Shown one piece after another: positions 14,545 to 23,456 of a DNA stretch of 44,491 bases (positions are counted from its first letter, which is position 1; every line of letters starts with the position of its first letter). The position numbers were made by a program, and so were the translations under genes. The DNA is taken from contig DGTD01000045.1 of assembly GCA_002396385.1 (NCBI GenBank), positions 1 through 44,491 on the forward strand, in the 5' to 3' direction. The stretch comes from Bacteroidales bacterium UBA4345. GTDB lineage: Bacteria > Bacteroidota > Bacteroidia > Bacteroidales > Paludibacteraceae. The notes beneath the pieces were generated by a model, which was given only the letters and a program-made list of their open reading frames with translations, was not told the DNA's origin and did not search any database.

Positions 14545-17253
14545 ATGGATTACGTTGAATTTAAGTGGAAAAACAGTACAAGGCAGTCAGACAGATTGCC
14601 TGCGGCCCTAAAAAGCGGGTATATTGATATCGATGAGCGTACGTTTGAGGATTTAGTTTCTCAAATGGCGGAATATGCGCGTTCTGTTAAGTTCTATGAA
14701 GAAGGGAACCTAAAGAATTATGTTTCAGATTGGAAAGACTTTTTCAACGATGTATACAAATATGAATCTGGAAATGGAGAGAAAGCCGGCCTCGATATAG
14801 CAGAACTGGAGCGGTTGCAGGAAAGTGGTGACATTAAACCCCACATGGCCTTGATGTTGTCGTTCTTGAAAATGTACCAGTTACAACAACAGAATTTGAA
14901 CAAGATAATAGATCGTCATCTCGATTATTATTATAAAGAGATGCTTGGTTTTATGCCTAAGCAGGGATCCACTGGCAACGTGATTGTTTTTCCGGTAATA
15001 AATAAAAAATATGACCAAGTTGTCATTCCTAAAGGGACGCTTTTCGATGCAGGAAAGAATGAATATGGAGAAAGCGTTTATTATGCATCTGTTAGTGAAA
15101 TAACAGTAAGTAAGGCTAATGTGTCAGAAGCTAAATATATTGATAAAGAGGGTAATGTTAGTTCATTGCAGTTAGGGAATGAAGACAAAACTTCGAAACA
15201 TGTGCCAAACGTTGTAAATAAAAACAATTATGGTTTTGCTATAACGGGTCCGCACTTGAAACAACTTGATAAAGAATGGAGCATATATGGTATAAAAAAT
15301 GCCCATATTAGTAATGTATTTGAGTATACGACGGAAAATGGGTGGAAAAGAATGGGTATATCTCAATCTGTAACTGGGAGTGCAGTAACTTTTTATAGCG
15401 ATATAAGTCACCTTATCTCCAATTATAATCCTGCTATACATGGTGAGGGTTTTGAAACGGAGTACCCTGTAATTAGATTTATTCCAGATAGTGCACATTC
15501 TGTTATAAATCCTGGAGATATGGTTCAGGCTCGTATATATGTAAAAAATAGCGAGAATTTAACGATTGAAAACGCATACGGAAAGGTGGAAAACAAGATT
15601 GGTGCCCAACCTTTTGGAGGATTGGGGAAATCGGGCGATTTCTTTATTGTTACGCCTCCTGAAGGTGCTATCTTGAAAAAGGTCAACAAGAGTATTCACC
15701 CTGTTGATTATTTTAAGGATGATAAGGATCCTTTAATTAAACAGAATTCTTATAGGTATCAACTGCAGTGTGATACATTTGACCAACAAAAGGCAACTGT
15801 ATCTTTAGCTGTGACTTTAGCTAAATATGCCAAAGAGGGAAAAAGTTTAGATACGATAGAACATTATATTGATAATCAAACAACAGTAGATAGTATAATA
15901 CCTCCTATTCCTAGCTTCTTGGATAAGTGTTATATCGATTATGAATTTAAGTTTGATGATTTCAACGTTATTTCATTTACACCGTATGGAGTATCTTCTG
16001 CGGTTACAATTGATAATTTTATAGGTAAAAATATTTATGAACAGACTGATATTAAACAGGGTGAAAAGAAAGAAACTCTCCGTTTCGCTGTAGAAAATTT
16101 AAGTGGAGATGGTGTTCTTAGTGTTTATTTTAGTATCAATGACGCCGATATAGTGAAACCTGCGAATGTTTTTCCTAAATGGTTTTATAAAAAGGGCGAA
16201 TCGTGGTCTTTTATAAACGAAACTGATATTCTTTCAGACTCAACAAACGGACTCGACCACAGTGGTATTATCACCTTCAGATTAAATTTGTCAGATAGTT
16301 CGGATGACTTGGTATGGATAAAGGCTGAGAATTGCCCAAAAAAGATAAACGGGGAAGAGCAAACGCCTTATTTTTTGAATGCAGTTAAAGAGATACGTGC
16401 AAACGCCCTTGAATTGGAGTATTATAGCGAATCGAAAAGTTCGGCTCCAACAGGTGTTTCTCTGCCTGCCGGAACAATCGGCAAAATGGCAAAGAACATT
16501 GTGGGGATTAAGTCGGTCGAGCAGCCTTTTGATGGAGAAAAAGGAATCGCAAATGAGACTGAGGAGAAATTTAGATGTCGGGTAAGCGAAAGGTTACGTC
16601 ATAAAGGGAAAGCTATCAATAAGTGGGATTATGAACGCATTGTGTTAGAAAGATTCCCCCAGATTGCCGAGGCGAAGTGTATGCCTTCGTGGGGAACGTT
16701 ATCTATTGATGGTAAAGAATGCCGCGACTACAAGCCTGGCAGCGTTTTACTTTTGGTAGCCCCCGATAAAGAATGTAAGCTTGTTGGAGATAAGTTAAGG
16801 CCAGAAGTAGGGAAAAAAATGTTGTCAGAAATACAGACGTATATGAACGAATTCAAACCTCCATTTGTTGATCTGGAGGTTAAGACGCTAGGTTTCGAAC
16901 CGGTAAAAGTTTTCTGTACGCTTAAACTCAGAAATGGATATGACAATATTAACTATTATATAGGTAAAACCAACGAAGAGTTGATTAGTTTTATTGCTCC
17001 TTGGTCCGACAATTCGGTGAATGTGACAATGACAAATGACTTGACTTTAGGTGATATTTTGAATCGGCTGGAATGCTTGGAATGGGTTGACGCGGTGACA
17101 GATCTGAGTGTTGAAGTAATACAGAATAATTTATCTTCCCAAGAAATTCATAAGTGGAGTATGGATGATGGTAAGATGGCAGAAGCTATAACTCCGTATG
17201 ATAAGACTAATGTAATTACTTCAGATTCTAACCACGAGATTAATATTGTTTAA
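14545..17253 (+). CDS. Large baseplate protein, J-like (Afp11/Pvc11)
   Basis: The 902-residue protein has a Glu/Tyr-rich N-terminal region (MLSFLKMYQLQQQNLNKI). The C-terminal third carries the baseplate-J-like pattern LRHKGKAINKWDYERIVLERFPQIAEAKCMPSW and a later NEFKPPFVDLEVKTLGFEPVKVFCTL segment. Size and place match Afp11-type wedge proteins. It should form the baseplate wedges together with the next gene product. The gene starts 10 bases after gp25. Confidence 0.88.
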   Translation: MDYVEFKWKNSTRQSDRLPAALKSGYIDIDERTFEDLVSQMAEYARSVKFYEEGNLKNYVSDWKDFFNDVYKYESGNGEKAGLDIAELERLQESGDIKPHMALMLSFLKMYQLQQQNLNKIIDRHLDYYYKEMLGFMPKQGSTGNVIVFPVINKKYDQVVIPKGTLFDAGKNEYGESVYYASVSEITVSKANVSEAKYIDKEGNVSSLQLGNEDKTSKHVPNVVNKNNYGFAITGPHLKQLDKEWSIYGIKNAHISNVFEYTTENGWKRMGISQSVTGSAVTFYSDISHLISNYNPAIHGEGFETEYPVIRFIPDSAHSVINPGDMVQARIYVKNSENLTIENAYGKVENKIGAQPFGGLGKSGDFFIVTPPEGAILKKVNKSIHPVDYFKDDKDPLIKQNSYRYQLQCDTFDQQKATVSLAVTLAKYAKEGKSLDTIEHYIDNQTTVDSIIPPIPSFLDKCYIDYEFKFDDFNVISFTPYGVSSAVTIDNFIGKNIYEQTDIKQGEKKETLRFAVENLSGDGVLSVYFSINDADIVKPANVFPKWFYKKGESWSFINETDILSDSTNGLDHSGIITFRLNLSDSSDDLVWIKAENCPKKINGEEQTPYFLNAVKEIRANALELEYYSESKSSAPTGVSLPAGTIGKMAKNIVGIKSVEQPFDGEKGIANETEEKFRCRVSERLRHKGKAINKWDYERIVLERFPQIAEAKCMPSWGTLSIDGKECRDYKPGSVLLLVAPDKECKLVGDKLRPEVGKKMLSEIQTYMNEFKPPFVDLEVKTLGFEPVKVFCTLKLRNGYDNINYYIGKTNEELISFIAPWSDNSVNVTMTNDLTLGDILNRLECLEWVDAVTDLSVEVIQNNLSSQEIHKWSMDDGKMAEAITPYDKTNVITSDSNHEINIV

Positions 17254-17267
17254 AACTTACAGAATCC

Positions 17268-20024
17268 ATGGAAGAAAAAAAAGCAACATCATTTAATCCG
17301 TTAGACTATAACAGATTAAAGGAATTTGGCTTAGATTATATTCAGAAAATAGCTAATAAGAACTGGACTGACTTTAACGCTCACGATCCGGGTGTTACCA
17401 TATTGGAGGCTTTGTGCTTGGGCTTGACGGATTTAGCCTATCGTACAAACTTCAATATCAAGGATTTGTTGGCCAAAAAGGATGAAAGTAAGAATAGTGG
17501 AGCCTTGTTCCCTGCAGAAGAGATTCTTTCTAGCAATCCGTCTACAATAGACGAATACCGAAAACTCATTCTTGAACATTTGCCTTTTGTTCGTAATGTT
17601 TGGATTACGACCACGAAAAGGGCAGTGAAGTTACCGGAGTTTTCAGATGAACGGGAAAAAAAATTCTTTTGGCCGAAAGAGATCAATGTCAACGGATATT
17701 ATGATTTTACAATAGAACTTGACCATTCGATTACTATAGAATCATCTGATGTTGAAGAAAAAGTAAGAAACGCTGTTAGAGACTTATATTACCAGCATAG
17801 AAACACATGTGAAGATATTAATGAAATCCGTATCCTTGCAAAGGACTGTACATTGTTGTTGGACCTTGATCTTGTGGTTGCCAACAATGCCGATATCAAT
17901 GCAATTGTTTCAGAAATTTATAGTAAAGTTAACGACTATGTGTCTCCATGTCCACAGAAATATACGCTGGAACAACTTTTAGAGAAAGGAAGAAAGCCAG
18001 AAGACATCTATCGTGGTTGTCTTCCTTTTTCAACTTTTGTTGACTTTGAAGAACTTAAAAATCTTAAAAGAAGAAGCTGTATATATAGGTCTGACATTAT
18101 AAAAATTATAAGAGACATCGAGGGGGTGACAAATGTCAACAAACTGGTTGTTTGGGTGAAAACTTCCGATTCTGATATAAGGCAGGTAAATGACATAGTG
18201 TTCGAAGATTCTAAAGAGTTATGTCATTACCGATACCGACTAGAAAAGTTTGCTTATAAGTCCAGTGGTCGAATTCTGAAAGTAGATAAAAATAAAAATA
18301 AAATTGAGAAAACATATATTAGTTATAAGTGGAATGGTGTTAAATATAGTACCGATTTGGAAATTCCACAGGAAAACCGTTTGGAATGGCAGATAGATAA
18401 CCAACCATCTGATCAGTCATCTTTAGAATATCCAGTCGAACAGGGAAGATATCGTGATACAGATATATACAATTCTTTCCAAAACCTTTTCCCTACGGTA
18501 TACCGAATGGGTAAAAAAGAAAAAGTAGGGCTTATTACGGAAGAAGATGAGGCCGCTAAACTGCAATTGAAAGCATATCTGACTTTTTTCGACCAGTTTT
18601 TAGCCGACTATCTGGAACAATTAGATTCACTAAATAAATTTTTCTCGATAGATAATCCAGATAGTGAGGTTTTGCAAACATACTATTTCAAAAACCTGAC
18701 CGATAGTGAAATCGAGGGGGTTTCAAGAGTTTTAAAGGACAGTTTCCAATATCGTGACAAATACCTGTATCACAATCACTCCACATCTCAACTTAAAGAG
18801 GAGCAAAAAACGTCGGACGAGGTTATTCATGATGATTGTAATGGAAACGACGAGGCTGAAAAATTGTACTATGACCGGCGTAATAGGCTAATGGACCACC
18901 TTTTAGCAAGGTTTAATGAAACGTTTGCCGAATATGCTGCCATACTGTTCGTTTCAGATTATGGCAATGCATATAATTACATTTCTTTTTTAAAGGAGGG
19001 AAGTAAAGACAAAAGCTACATCTTGCGTAATTATCCGTCGCTGAGTGCCAATCGTTTTGGTGCAGTCTACTTCTCTAAAGAGTTGAACCTCTCTGGCCTG
19101 GAAAAAAAGATACTTTCCAGATTGGGAATCGAAAATCAAAAGGCCAAAATAGCTACGATTAACAAAGTGTTTGAGACTGGCGAACGTGAAGAACTGTTGG
19201 ATGGAGATAAAACAGATATTACATTTTCGGAATTCGAAAAGTTAACCGACCCAGAGAAAGTCGCCGATATTTTTAACTCATATTTCGGTCTACATATCAT
19301 AGAACATATAAACCTGATTCCTGCTAAAGGATTAACAGAGGCGTCGTTCATTTCGCTTACAAACAGAGAAACTGGCGACAATAATGTTTCTGATCCGTAT
19401 ACTTTCCGTGCAACGGTTCTGCTGCCCGGTTATCTTGATAAGGATGAAGAAGAACATCCTGAAGGTAATCTAGAGTTCAGAACTTATGTAGAGGAAGTGG
19501 TAAAAGAAGAGTTTCCTGCCCATATTGCGCCTATTATAGGTTGGATTGAGACTCCACAAAAAATGTTTGAGGCAGAAAGCGCCTACGAGAATTTGGTTAG
19601 CATAATGTCAGAACCAACCCCTCACGATTCTAATTGGGAAGACAGACAGTATGCGGCAATCGCTAAATATATTGAAATTCTGATAACGGAAGAGGTTTAT
19701 CACGACCCTACAACAGTAATAGAGAAGGAACTTGTTAAAAATCCTCCTGTTGTTGTTGAAGTGCATCCAGCACATAAGCCAAAACCAGTTAAATATGCCG
19801 CTGTAAATAACCGACGTAGAAAAGGGTTCTCTACCAAAGCTCTGATTGAGTCGCTGATGAAGCCAAGGTATATAGAAATAGACCAAGGCTATAGTGTAAA
19901 TTATGTTGAAAAAGAGGTGCCAGGATATACAGAAACAGTAGAAAAGACACTAAGGATTAACACTGATTCTTTAGTCAAACTGATTGAAGAATTTAGCGCA
20001 CTAAACGATAAGAAGAAAGAATGA
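17268..20024 (+). CDS. Large baseplate protein, Afp12/Pvc12-like
   Basis: The 918-residue protein begins with SFNPLDYNRLKEFGLDYIQKIANKNWTDFNAHDPGVTILEALC. The WTDFNAHDPGVTILE stretch is typical of gpJ/Afp12-type wedge proteins. It shows SRVLKDSFQYRDKYLYHN in the middle, and RATVLLPGYLD with EFRTYVEEVVKEEFPAHIAPIIGWI near residues 705-770. A basic, Lys/Arg-rich tail follows. It is predicted to build the baseplate wedge with the preceding protein. The stop overlaps the next start as ATGA, coupling it to the glycosyltransferase-like gene. No tail-fibre gene follows, although that is the usual neighbour. Confidence 0.87.
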   Translation: MEEKKATSFNPLDYNRLKEFGLDYIQKIANKNWTDFNAHDPGVTILEALCLGLTDLAYRTNFNIKDLLAKKDESKNSGALFPAEEILSSNPSTIDEYRKLILEHLPFVRNVWITTTKRAVKLPEFSDEREKKFFWPKEINVNGYYDFTIELDHSITIESSDVEEKVRNAVRDLYYQHRNTCEDINEIRILAKDCTLLLDLDLVVANNADINAIVSEIYSKVNDYVSPCPQKYTLEQLLEKGRKPEDIYRGCLPFSTFVDFEELKNLKRRSCIYRSDIIKIIRDIEGVTNVNKLVVWVKTSDSDIRQVNDIVFEDSKELCHYRYRLEKFAYKSSGRILKVDKNKNKIEKTYISYKWNGVKYSTDLEIPQENRLEWQIDNQPSDQSSLEYPVEQGRYRDTDIYNSFQNLFPTVYRMGKKEKVGLITEEDEAAKLQLKAYLTFFDQFLADYLEQLDSLNKFFSIDNPDSEVLQTYYFKNLTDSEIEGVSRVLKDSFQYRDKYLYHNHSTSQLKEEQKTSDEVIHDDCNGNDEAEKLYYDRRNRLMDHLLARFNETFAEYAAILFVSDYGNAYNYISFLKEGSKDKSYILRNYPSLSANRFGAVYFSKELNLSGLEKKILSRLGIENQKAKIATINKVFETGEREELLDGDKTDITFSEFEKLTDPEKVADIFNSYFGLHIIEHINLIPAKGLTEASFISLTNRETGDNNVSDPYTFRATVLLPGYLDKDEEEHPEGNLEFRTYVEEVVKEEFPAHIAPIIGWIETPQKMFEAESAYENLVSIMSEPTPHDSNWEDRQYAAIAKYIEILITEEVYHDPTTVIEKELVKNPPVVVEVHPAHKPKPVKYAAVNNRRRKGFSTKALIESLMKPRYIEIDQGYSVNYVEKEVPGYTETVEKTLRINTDSLVKLIEEFSALNDKKKE

Positions 20025-20869
20025 GGGCTATTCACATAAATTGGACAAAGCCTTTTTTCTGTAAAAAGGGGGATGTACCATACAAAATAGACGATTTTGA
20101 TGCGTTAACCACTATACTTTCCGCATTGACGTGGAGGCATTTCAATGGCGATGTAAAACTTTACACCGACAGAGCCGGATACGATTTTTATGCGTCGTTG
20201 GGTCTTCTGAACTTATGGAACGGTGGCATTGATGTGGATGTACTGCAACGCATCCCAGACAATATTAATCCTAAGATTTTTTGGGCGGCGGCTAAAATCT
20301 TTGCACTTCGTGCCGAACAGTCTCCTGTTGTTATGCTCGACACCGACCTTATGGTTTGGAAATCGTTGGAAGAAGAACTGAAAGGCGTAAGGGTGGCGGC
20401 TTTCCACTCTGAGCCGCTTGAAACGGATTGTTATATACCATTTGAATTGCTAAAGAAACGGCCCGGTTATATGCCTGACCCCGATTGGGACTGGACGGTT
20501 TTACCGAGCAACACAGCATTGGCCTATTTTGGTGATGAAGAATTCAAACGTAGCTATACCGACGCAGCTATCGATTTCATGACCGACAATCAGGAGATGC
20601 CAATGGAAATGGTGTCTCAAATGGTTTTTGCTGAACAGCGTATGTTGTCGATGTGCGCAAAAAAACAAGGCATACCGATTCATTTGTTTCTGGAACTAAT
20701 GTACAATGGCGAAACCAACGACTTTACCCATATATGGGGCGCAAAAGATATTGCAAGAAAAGATGAGGATTTTCACAAAGAGTTAATTACTTCCATAATG
20801 GAAGCTATACAGCGTGAATTCCCAAGCTACAGGTTCCAACAAGAATTTCTAGACTATTATCATTTATAA
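20021..20869 (+). CDS. Glycosyltransferase-like protein inside the eCIS operon
   Basis: The 282-residue protein MRAIHINWTKPFFCKKGDVP has a GT-A-like layout: GDVKLYTDRAGYDF early, then PVVMLDTDLMVWKSLEEEL (about residues 103-121) with a DxD motif of the kind that binds metal and nucleotide sugar, then LPSNTALAYFGDEEF. No signal peptide or membrane helix is seen. It resembles cytoplasmic sugar-transferase-like proteins of Bacteroidetes (perhaps the DUF6734 group; not verified). It is coupled to Afp12 by an ATGA overlap and lies 12 bases before the second cargo gene. It might glycosylate a particle component, or be cargo itself. Its role in injection systems is unknown to me. Confidence 0.6.
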   Translation: MRAIHINWTKPFFCKKGDVPYKIDDFDALTTILSALTWRHFNGDVKLYTDRAGYDFYASLGLLNLWNGGIDVDVLQRIPDNINPKIFWAAAKIFALRAEQSPVVMLDTDLMVWKSLEEELKGVRVAAFHSEPLETDCYIPFELLKKRPGYMPDPDWDWTVLPSNTALAYFGDEEFKRSYTDAAIDFMTDNQEMPMEMVSQMVFAEQRMLSMCAKKQGIPIHLFLELMYNGETNDFTHIWGAKDIARKDEDFHKELITSIMEAIQREFPSYRFQQEFLDYYHL

Positions 20870-20881
20870 CATCTACATCTT

Positions 20882-22105
20882 ATGCACCAACTATCACACC
20901 AATTTCGACAAGACAAGAATAATTCGACTATGGCCTCGTGCAAGAATGTGCGGCCCTCACAAACTATAGTCCATGCCAAACTGGAGATGACCAACCCTGG
21001 CGACCACGATGAAAAGGAGGCTGACGCTATGGCCGATACGGTGGTCAATGGCGGAACCATACGCCGTGAAATCAGCAATGGGTCGTCTGGTGGCGGCGTT
21101 GCGGTGTCAGCAGCAATGGAGAGCCAGTTGGCGCAGGCAAAAGGTGGTGGTAGAGCCATGCCCGACGGGTTGCGTAATATGATGGAAAGTGGTTTCGGGC
21201 GTGATTTTTCTAATGTCAGAATCCATACCGACAACCAGGCGGAGGCTATGAACAAAAGTTTGTCTGCTAAAGCCTTTACATTAGGCAACGATATCTACTT
21301 CAACAAAGGTCAGTTCTCGCCTAACACTCGGGAAGGACAGCACCTTATGGCGCACGAATTGACGCATGTGGTGCAGGGGACTGGAAAGGTGGGGAGAGAG
21401 CCAAACGGTAAATTGTATGGACCTGATAATCTGCCAAAATTGGATAGGGGTATATTATTGGCAAAAAAAATGATAGATAATTCAATTTCTGTTTTGGACC
21501 ATATTAAAAATGGAAAATATACAGGATTGTTCACTTATTGTTTTAATACAAAAATAGTTAAACAGGAGGATGTTGATATAGTTATAAGTAATTATGAAAA
21601 GATGAAAAATGGAATTAATAATGTTACGATAAGTGGTATATCAAATTTAATGTATTTAGGGAAAATCGTTGATGGACTTACTGTTAATTACTATAATAAA
21701 AAAGATATGGAAAATCCAAATACAATATCAATAAATTCAAATATTTACAACCCATCTTATGAATGGGCTGATCAATTATACTTAGCTACATGTATTATAC
21801 ATGAACTTAGTCATAACTTGTGTGGTACAAGTGATATAACTTATTTTGAAAAGCAAGACAATAGAACAGAAGTGTTTATTCATGGAGTAAATAAAAAATT
21901 TAAAAAGTCCAAGATAGATACCGAAGTAAGAGAAAAGAAACGTTCTCTTTTAAATAATGCATCCTCTTACGGGATATTTTCTCAGTGGGTTGAGTCAACG
22001 ATTTATTCAGCTTTTGATGATAAATATGTAGAGAAGAAAGAAGGGAAATGGTCTCGTGATGATTATAAAACGTTTTTATATAATGGAAATCCTACAAGAG
22101 GATAA
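20882..22105 (+). CDS. DUF4157-type eCIS cargo with aspzincin-like metalloprotease domain
   Basis: A 407-residue protein. Residues 1-173 align without gaps to the N-terminus of the cargo at 6195-7610, including AHELTHVVQ (HExxH at 158-162). From residue 174 it is unrelated. The C-terminal domain has a second zinc motif, CIIHELSHNLCGTSDITY (HExxH at 307-311, GTSD at 315-318, Tyr321). HExxH followed by GTxDxxY is the signature of aspzincins (M35, deuterolysin-like), where the Asp is the third zinc ligand. The C-terminal domain is markedly A+T-rich compared with the shared module. The gene is last in the plus-strand operon, 7 bases from the converging ATPase stop. A role as an injected protease is inference. 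Confidence 0.82.
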   Translation: MHQLSHQFRQDKNNSTMASCKNVRPSQTIVHAKLEMTNPGDHDEKEADAMADTVVNGGTIRREISNGSSGGGVAVSAAMESQLAQAKGGGRAMPDGLRNMMESGFGRDFSNVRIHTDNQAEAMNKSLSAKAFTLGNDIYFNKGQFSPNTREGQHLMAHELTHVVQGTGKVGREPNGKLYGPDNLPKLDRGILLAKKMIDNSISVLDHIKNGKYTGLFTYCFNTKIVKQEDVDIVISNYEKMKNGINNVTISGISNLMYLGKIVDGLTVNYYNKKDMENPNTISINSNIYNPSYEWADQLYLATCIIHELSHNLCGTSDITYFEKQDNRTEVFIHGVNKKFKKSKIDTEVREKKRSLLNNASSYGIFSQWVESTIYSAFDDKYVEKKEGKWSRDDYKTFLYNGNPTRG

Positions 22106-22112
22106 TTTCTCC

Positions 22113-23435
22113 TCACATCATCTTCCCCTCTTTAGCCAGTTCCCTTTTGATTCCTTCTTTTAGGTCTTCGTTCAGGATGGTAGAGGAGTTGCGGCTCATG
22201 GCCAGTATGGAGCAGTACTCCACAACGTTCAGAATGGAGCCGCCTGAAAGTTCGTACTTTTCGGCAATCGTCTTTATGATGGTCTCATCTTCAAATGTGC
22301 AGATGGGCGAAAAGGTCTCTTTCCAGAGCAACTCGCGCTGACCGGCATCGGGCATCGGGAAGTGGATGATGGACTGGAAACGGCGCGAGAAGGCTTCGTC
22401 GACGTTGTCACGCAAATTGGTGGATAGGATGACCAGTCCGTTGTACGCCTCTATGCGTTGCAGCAGGTAGGCCACCTCTTGGTTGGCATAGCGGTCGTGC
22501 GCGTCTTTCACACTGGTGCGCTTGCCGAATAGCGAGTCGGCCTCGTCAAACAGCAGTATCCAGTCTTTGTCTTCTGCAAACTCGAACACCTTTGCCAGGT
22601 TCTTTTCTGTTTCACCTATGTATTTCGATACCACCATCGACAGGTCGACGCAATACACCTCTTTCCCGGTCTCTTTGCCGAGCAGGGTAGCGGTAAAGGT
22701 CTTGCCGCTTCCCGGAGGTCCGAAGAAAAGGGCTCTGTAGCCGGGCTTTATCTTGGTTGCCAAATGCCAGTCGCTGCGCACTTTCTCGCCATATTTCACC
22801 CATAATTTTATATCGTTAAGCTGCCGCAGAGTCTGTTCGCTCAACACCAGTTCGTCCCAACTGCGATTGGTGCTAACCCTCCTTGCCGGAAAGTGAGACG
22901 AAAACTGTGGGCAGAATGGTTTGTTTAATATAAGGGTGTCGACCAGTTCTTCCGACGGACTGATGACCATTGACGAGAAGGTGCCGCTGGCTTCTGAATC
23001 GACTCTATAAAATGCTTTTCTATTGAACAACCCATGTGTTTTAAAGTAGCTGGCCAGCTCAATTTTTTTTGCAGTGTCGCTTCCTGCCAAAATGAACAGC
23101 GCGGTTTCGAGAGTAGGCAATACGTTGTTTCCCTTTTCTTCGCAACCGAATTCTACAAAACGGAGTCCGGTGTCGGAGTTCTTCACGTTGAAACAGTCGA
23201 ACTGTTGCGGTTTGATAAAGGGGACAAACGCCGTCATCAGAAAAATACGGTCGTTAAACTCTAATCTGTGTTTTTCTATAAAGCGGGCGTAGGCGCCCTG
23301 TTCTCCGTCGGCGGGTGGCGGTAGAAGAGAGTAGATGTCGGAACAGTCTGCCTCTTGGTTGAAATAAAGTTTCAAGCGGGTTACTAAAACCCTGGTGTAC
23401 CATGCCAGTTCTTTCTCAATAAATGCGCTATTCAT
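22113..23435 (-). CDS. AAA+ ATPase of the eCIS (Afp15/Pvc15-like)
   Basis: The 440-residue protein has one AAA+ module in its C-terminal half: Walker A FGPPGSGKT (239-246), Walker B ILLFDEAD (293-300), a sensor-1-type region VILSTNLRDNVDEAF and the arginine-finger-like SRRFQSIIHFPMPD. The N-terminal half (about 1-190) is specific to the family. In Afp/PVC systems this ATPase is thought to help assembly or cargo loading, and it is found near DUF4157 cargo genes. It follows the tape-measure-family gene by 21 bases on the minus strand and converges on the last cargo gene, with 7 bases between the stops. Confidence 0.92.
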   Translation of the reverse strand: MNSAFIEKELAWYTRVLVTRLKLYFNQEADCSDIYSLLPPPADGEQGAYARFIEKHRLEFNDRIFLMTAFVPFIKPQQFDCFNVKNSDTGLRFVEFGCEEKGNNVLPTLETALFILAGSDTAKKIELASYFKTHGLFNRKAFYRVDSEASGTFSSMVISPSEELVDTLILNKPFCPQFSSHFPARRVSTNRSWDELVLSEQTLRQLNDIKLWVKYGEKVRSDWHLATKIKPGYRALFFGPPGSGKTFTATLLGKETGKEVYCVDLSMVVSKYIGETEKNLAKVFEFAEDKDWILLFDEADSLFGKRTSVKDAHDRYANQEVAYLLQRIEAYNGLVILSTNLRDNVDEAFSRRFQSIIHFPMPDAGQRELLWKETFSPICTFEDETIIKTIAEKYELSGGSILNVVEYCSILAMSRNSSTILNEDLKEGIKRELAKEGKMM

Positions 23436-23456
23436 AATTCGTCGTATTCTTTCTTG

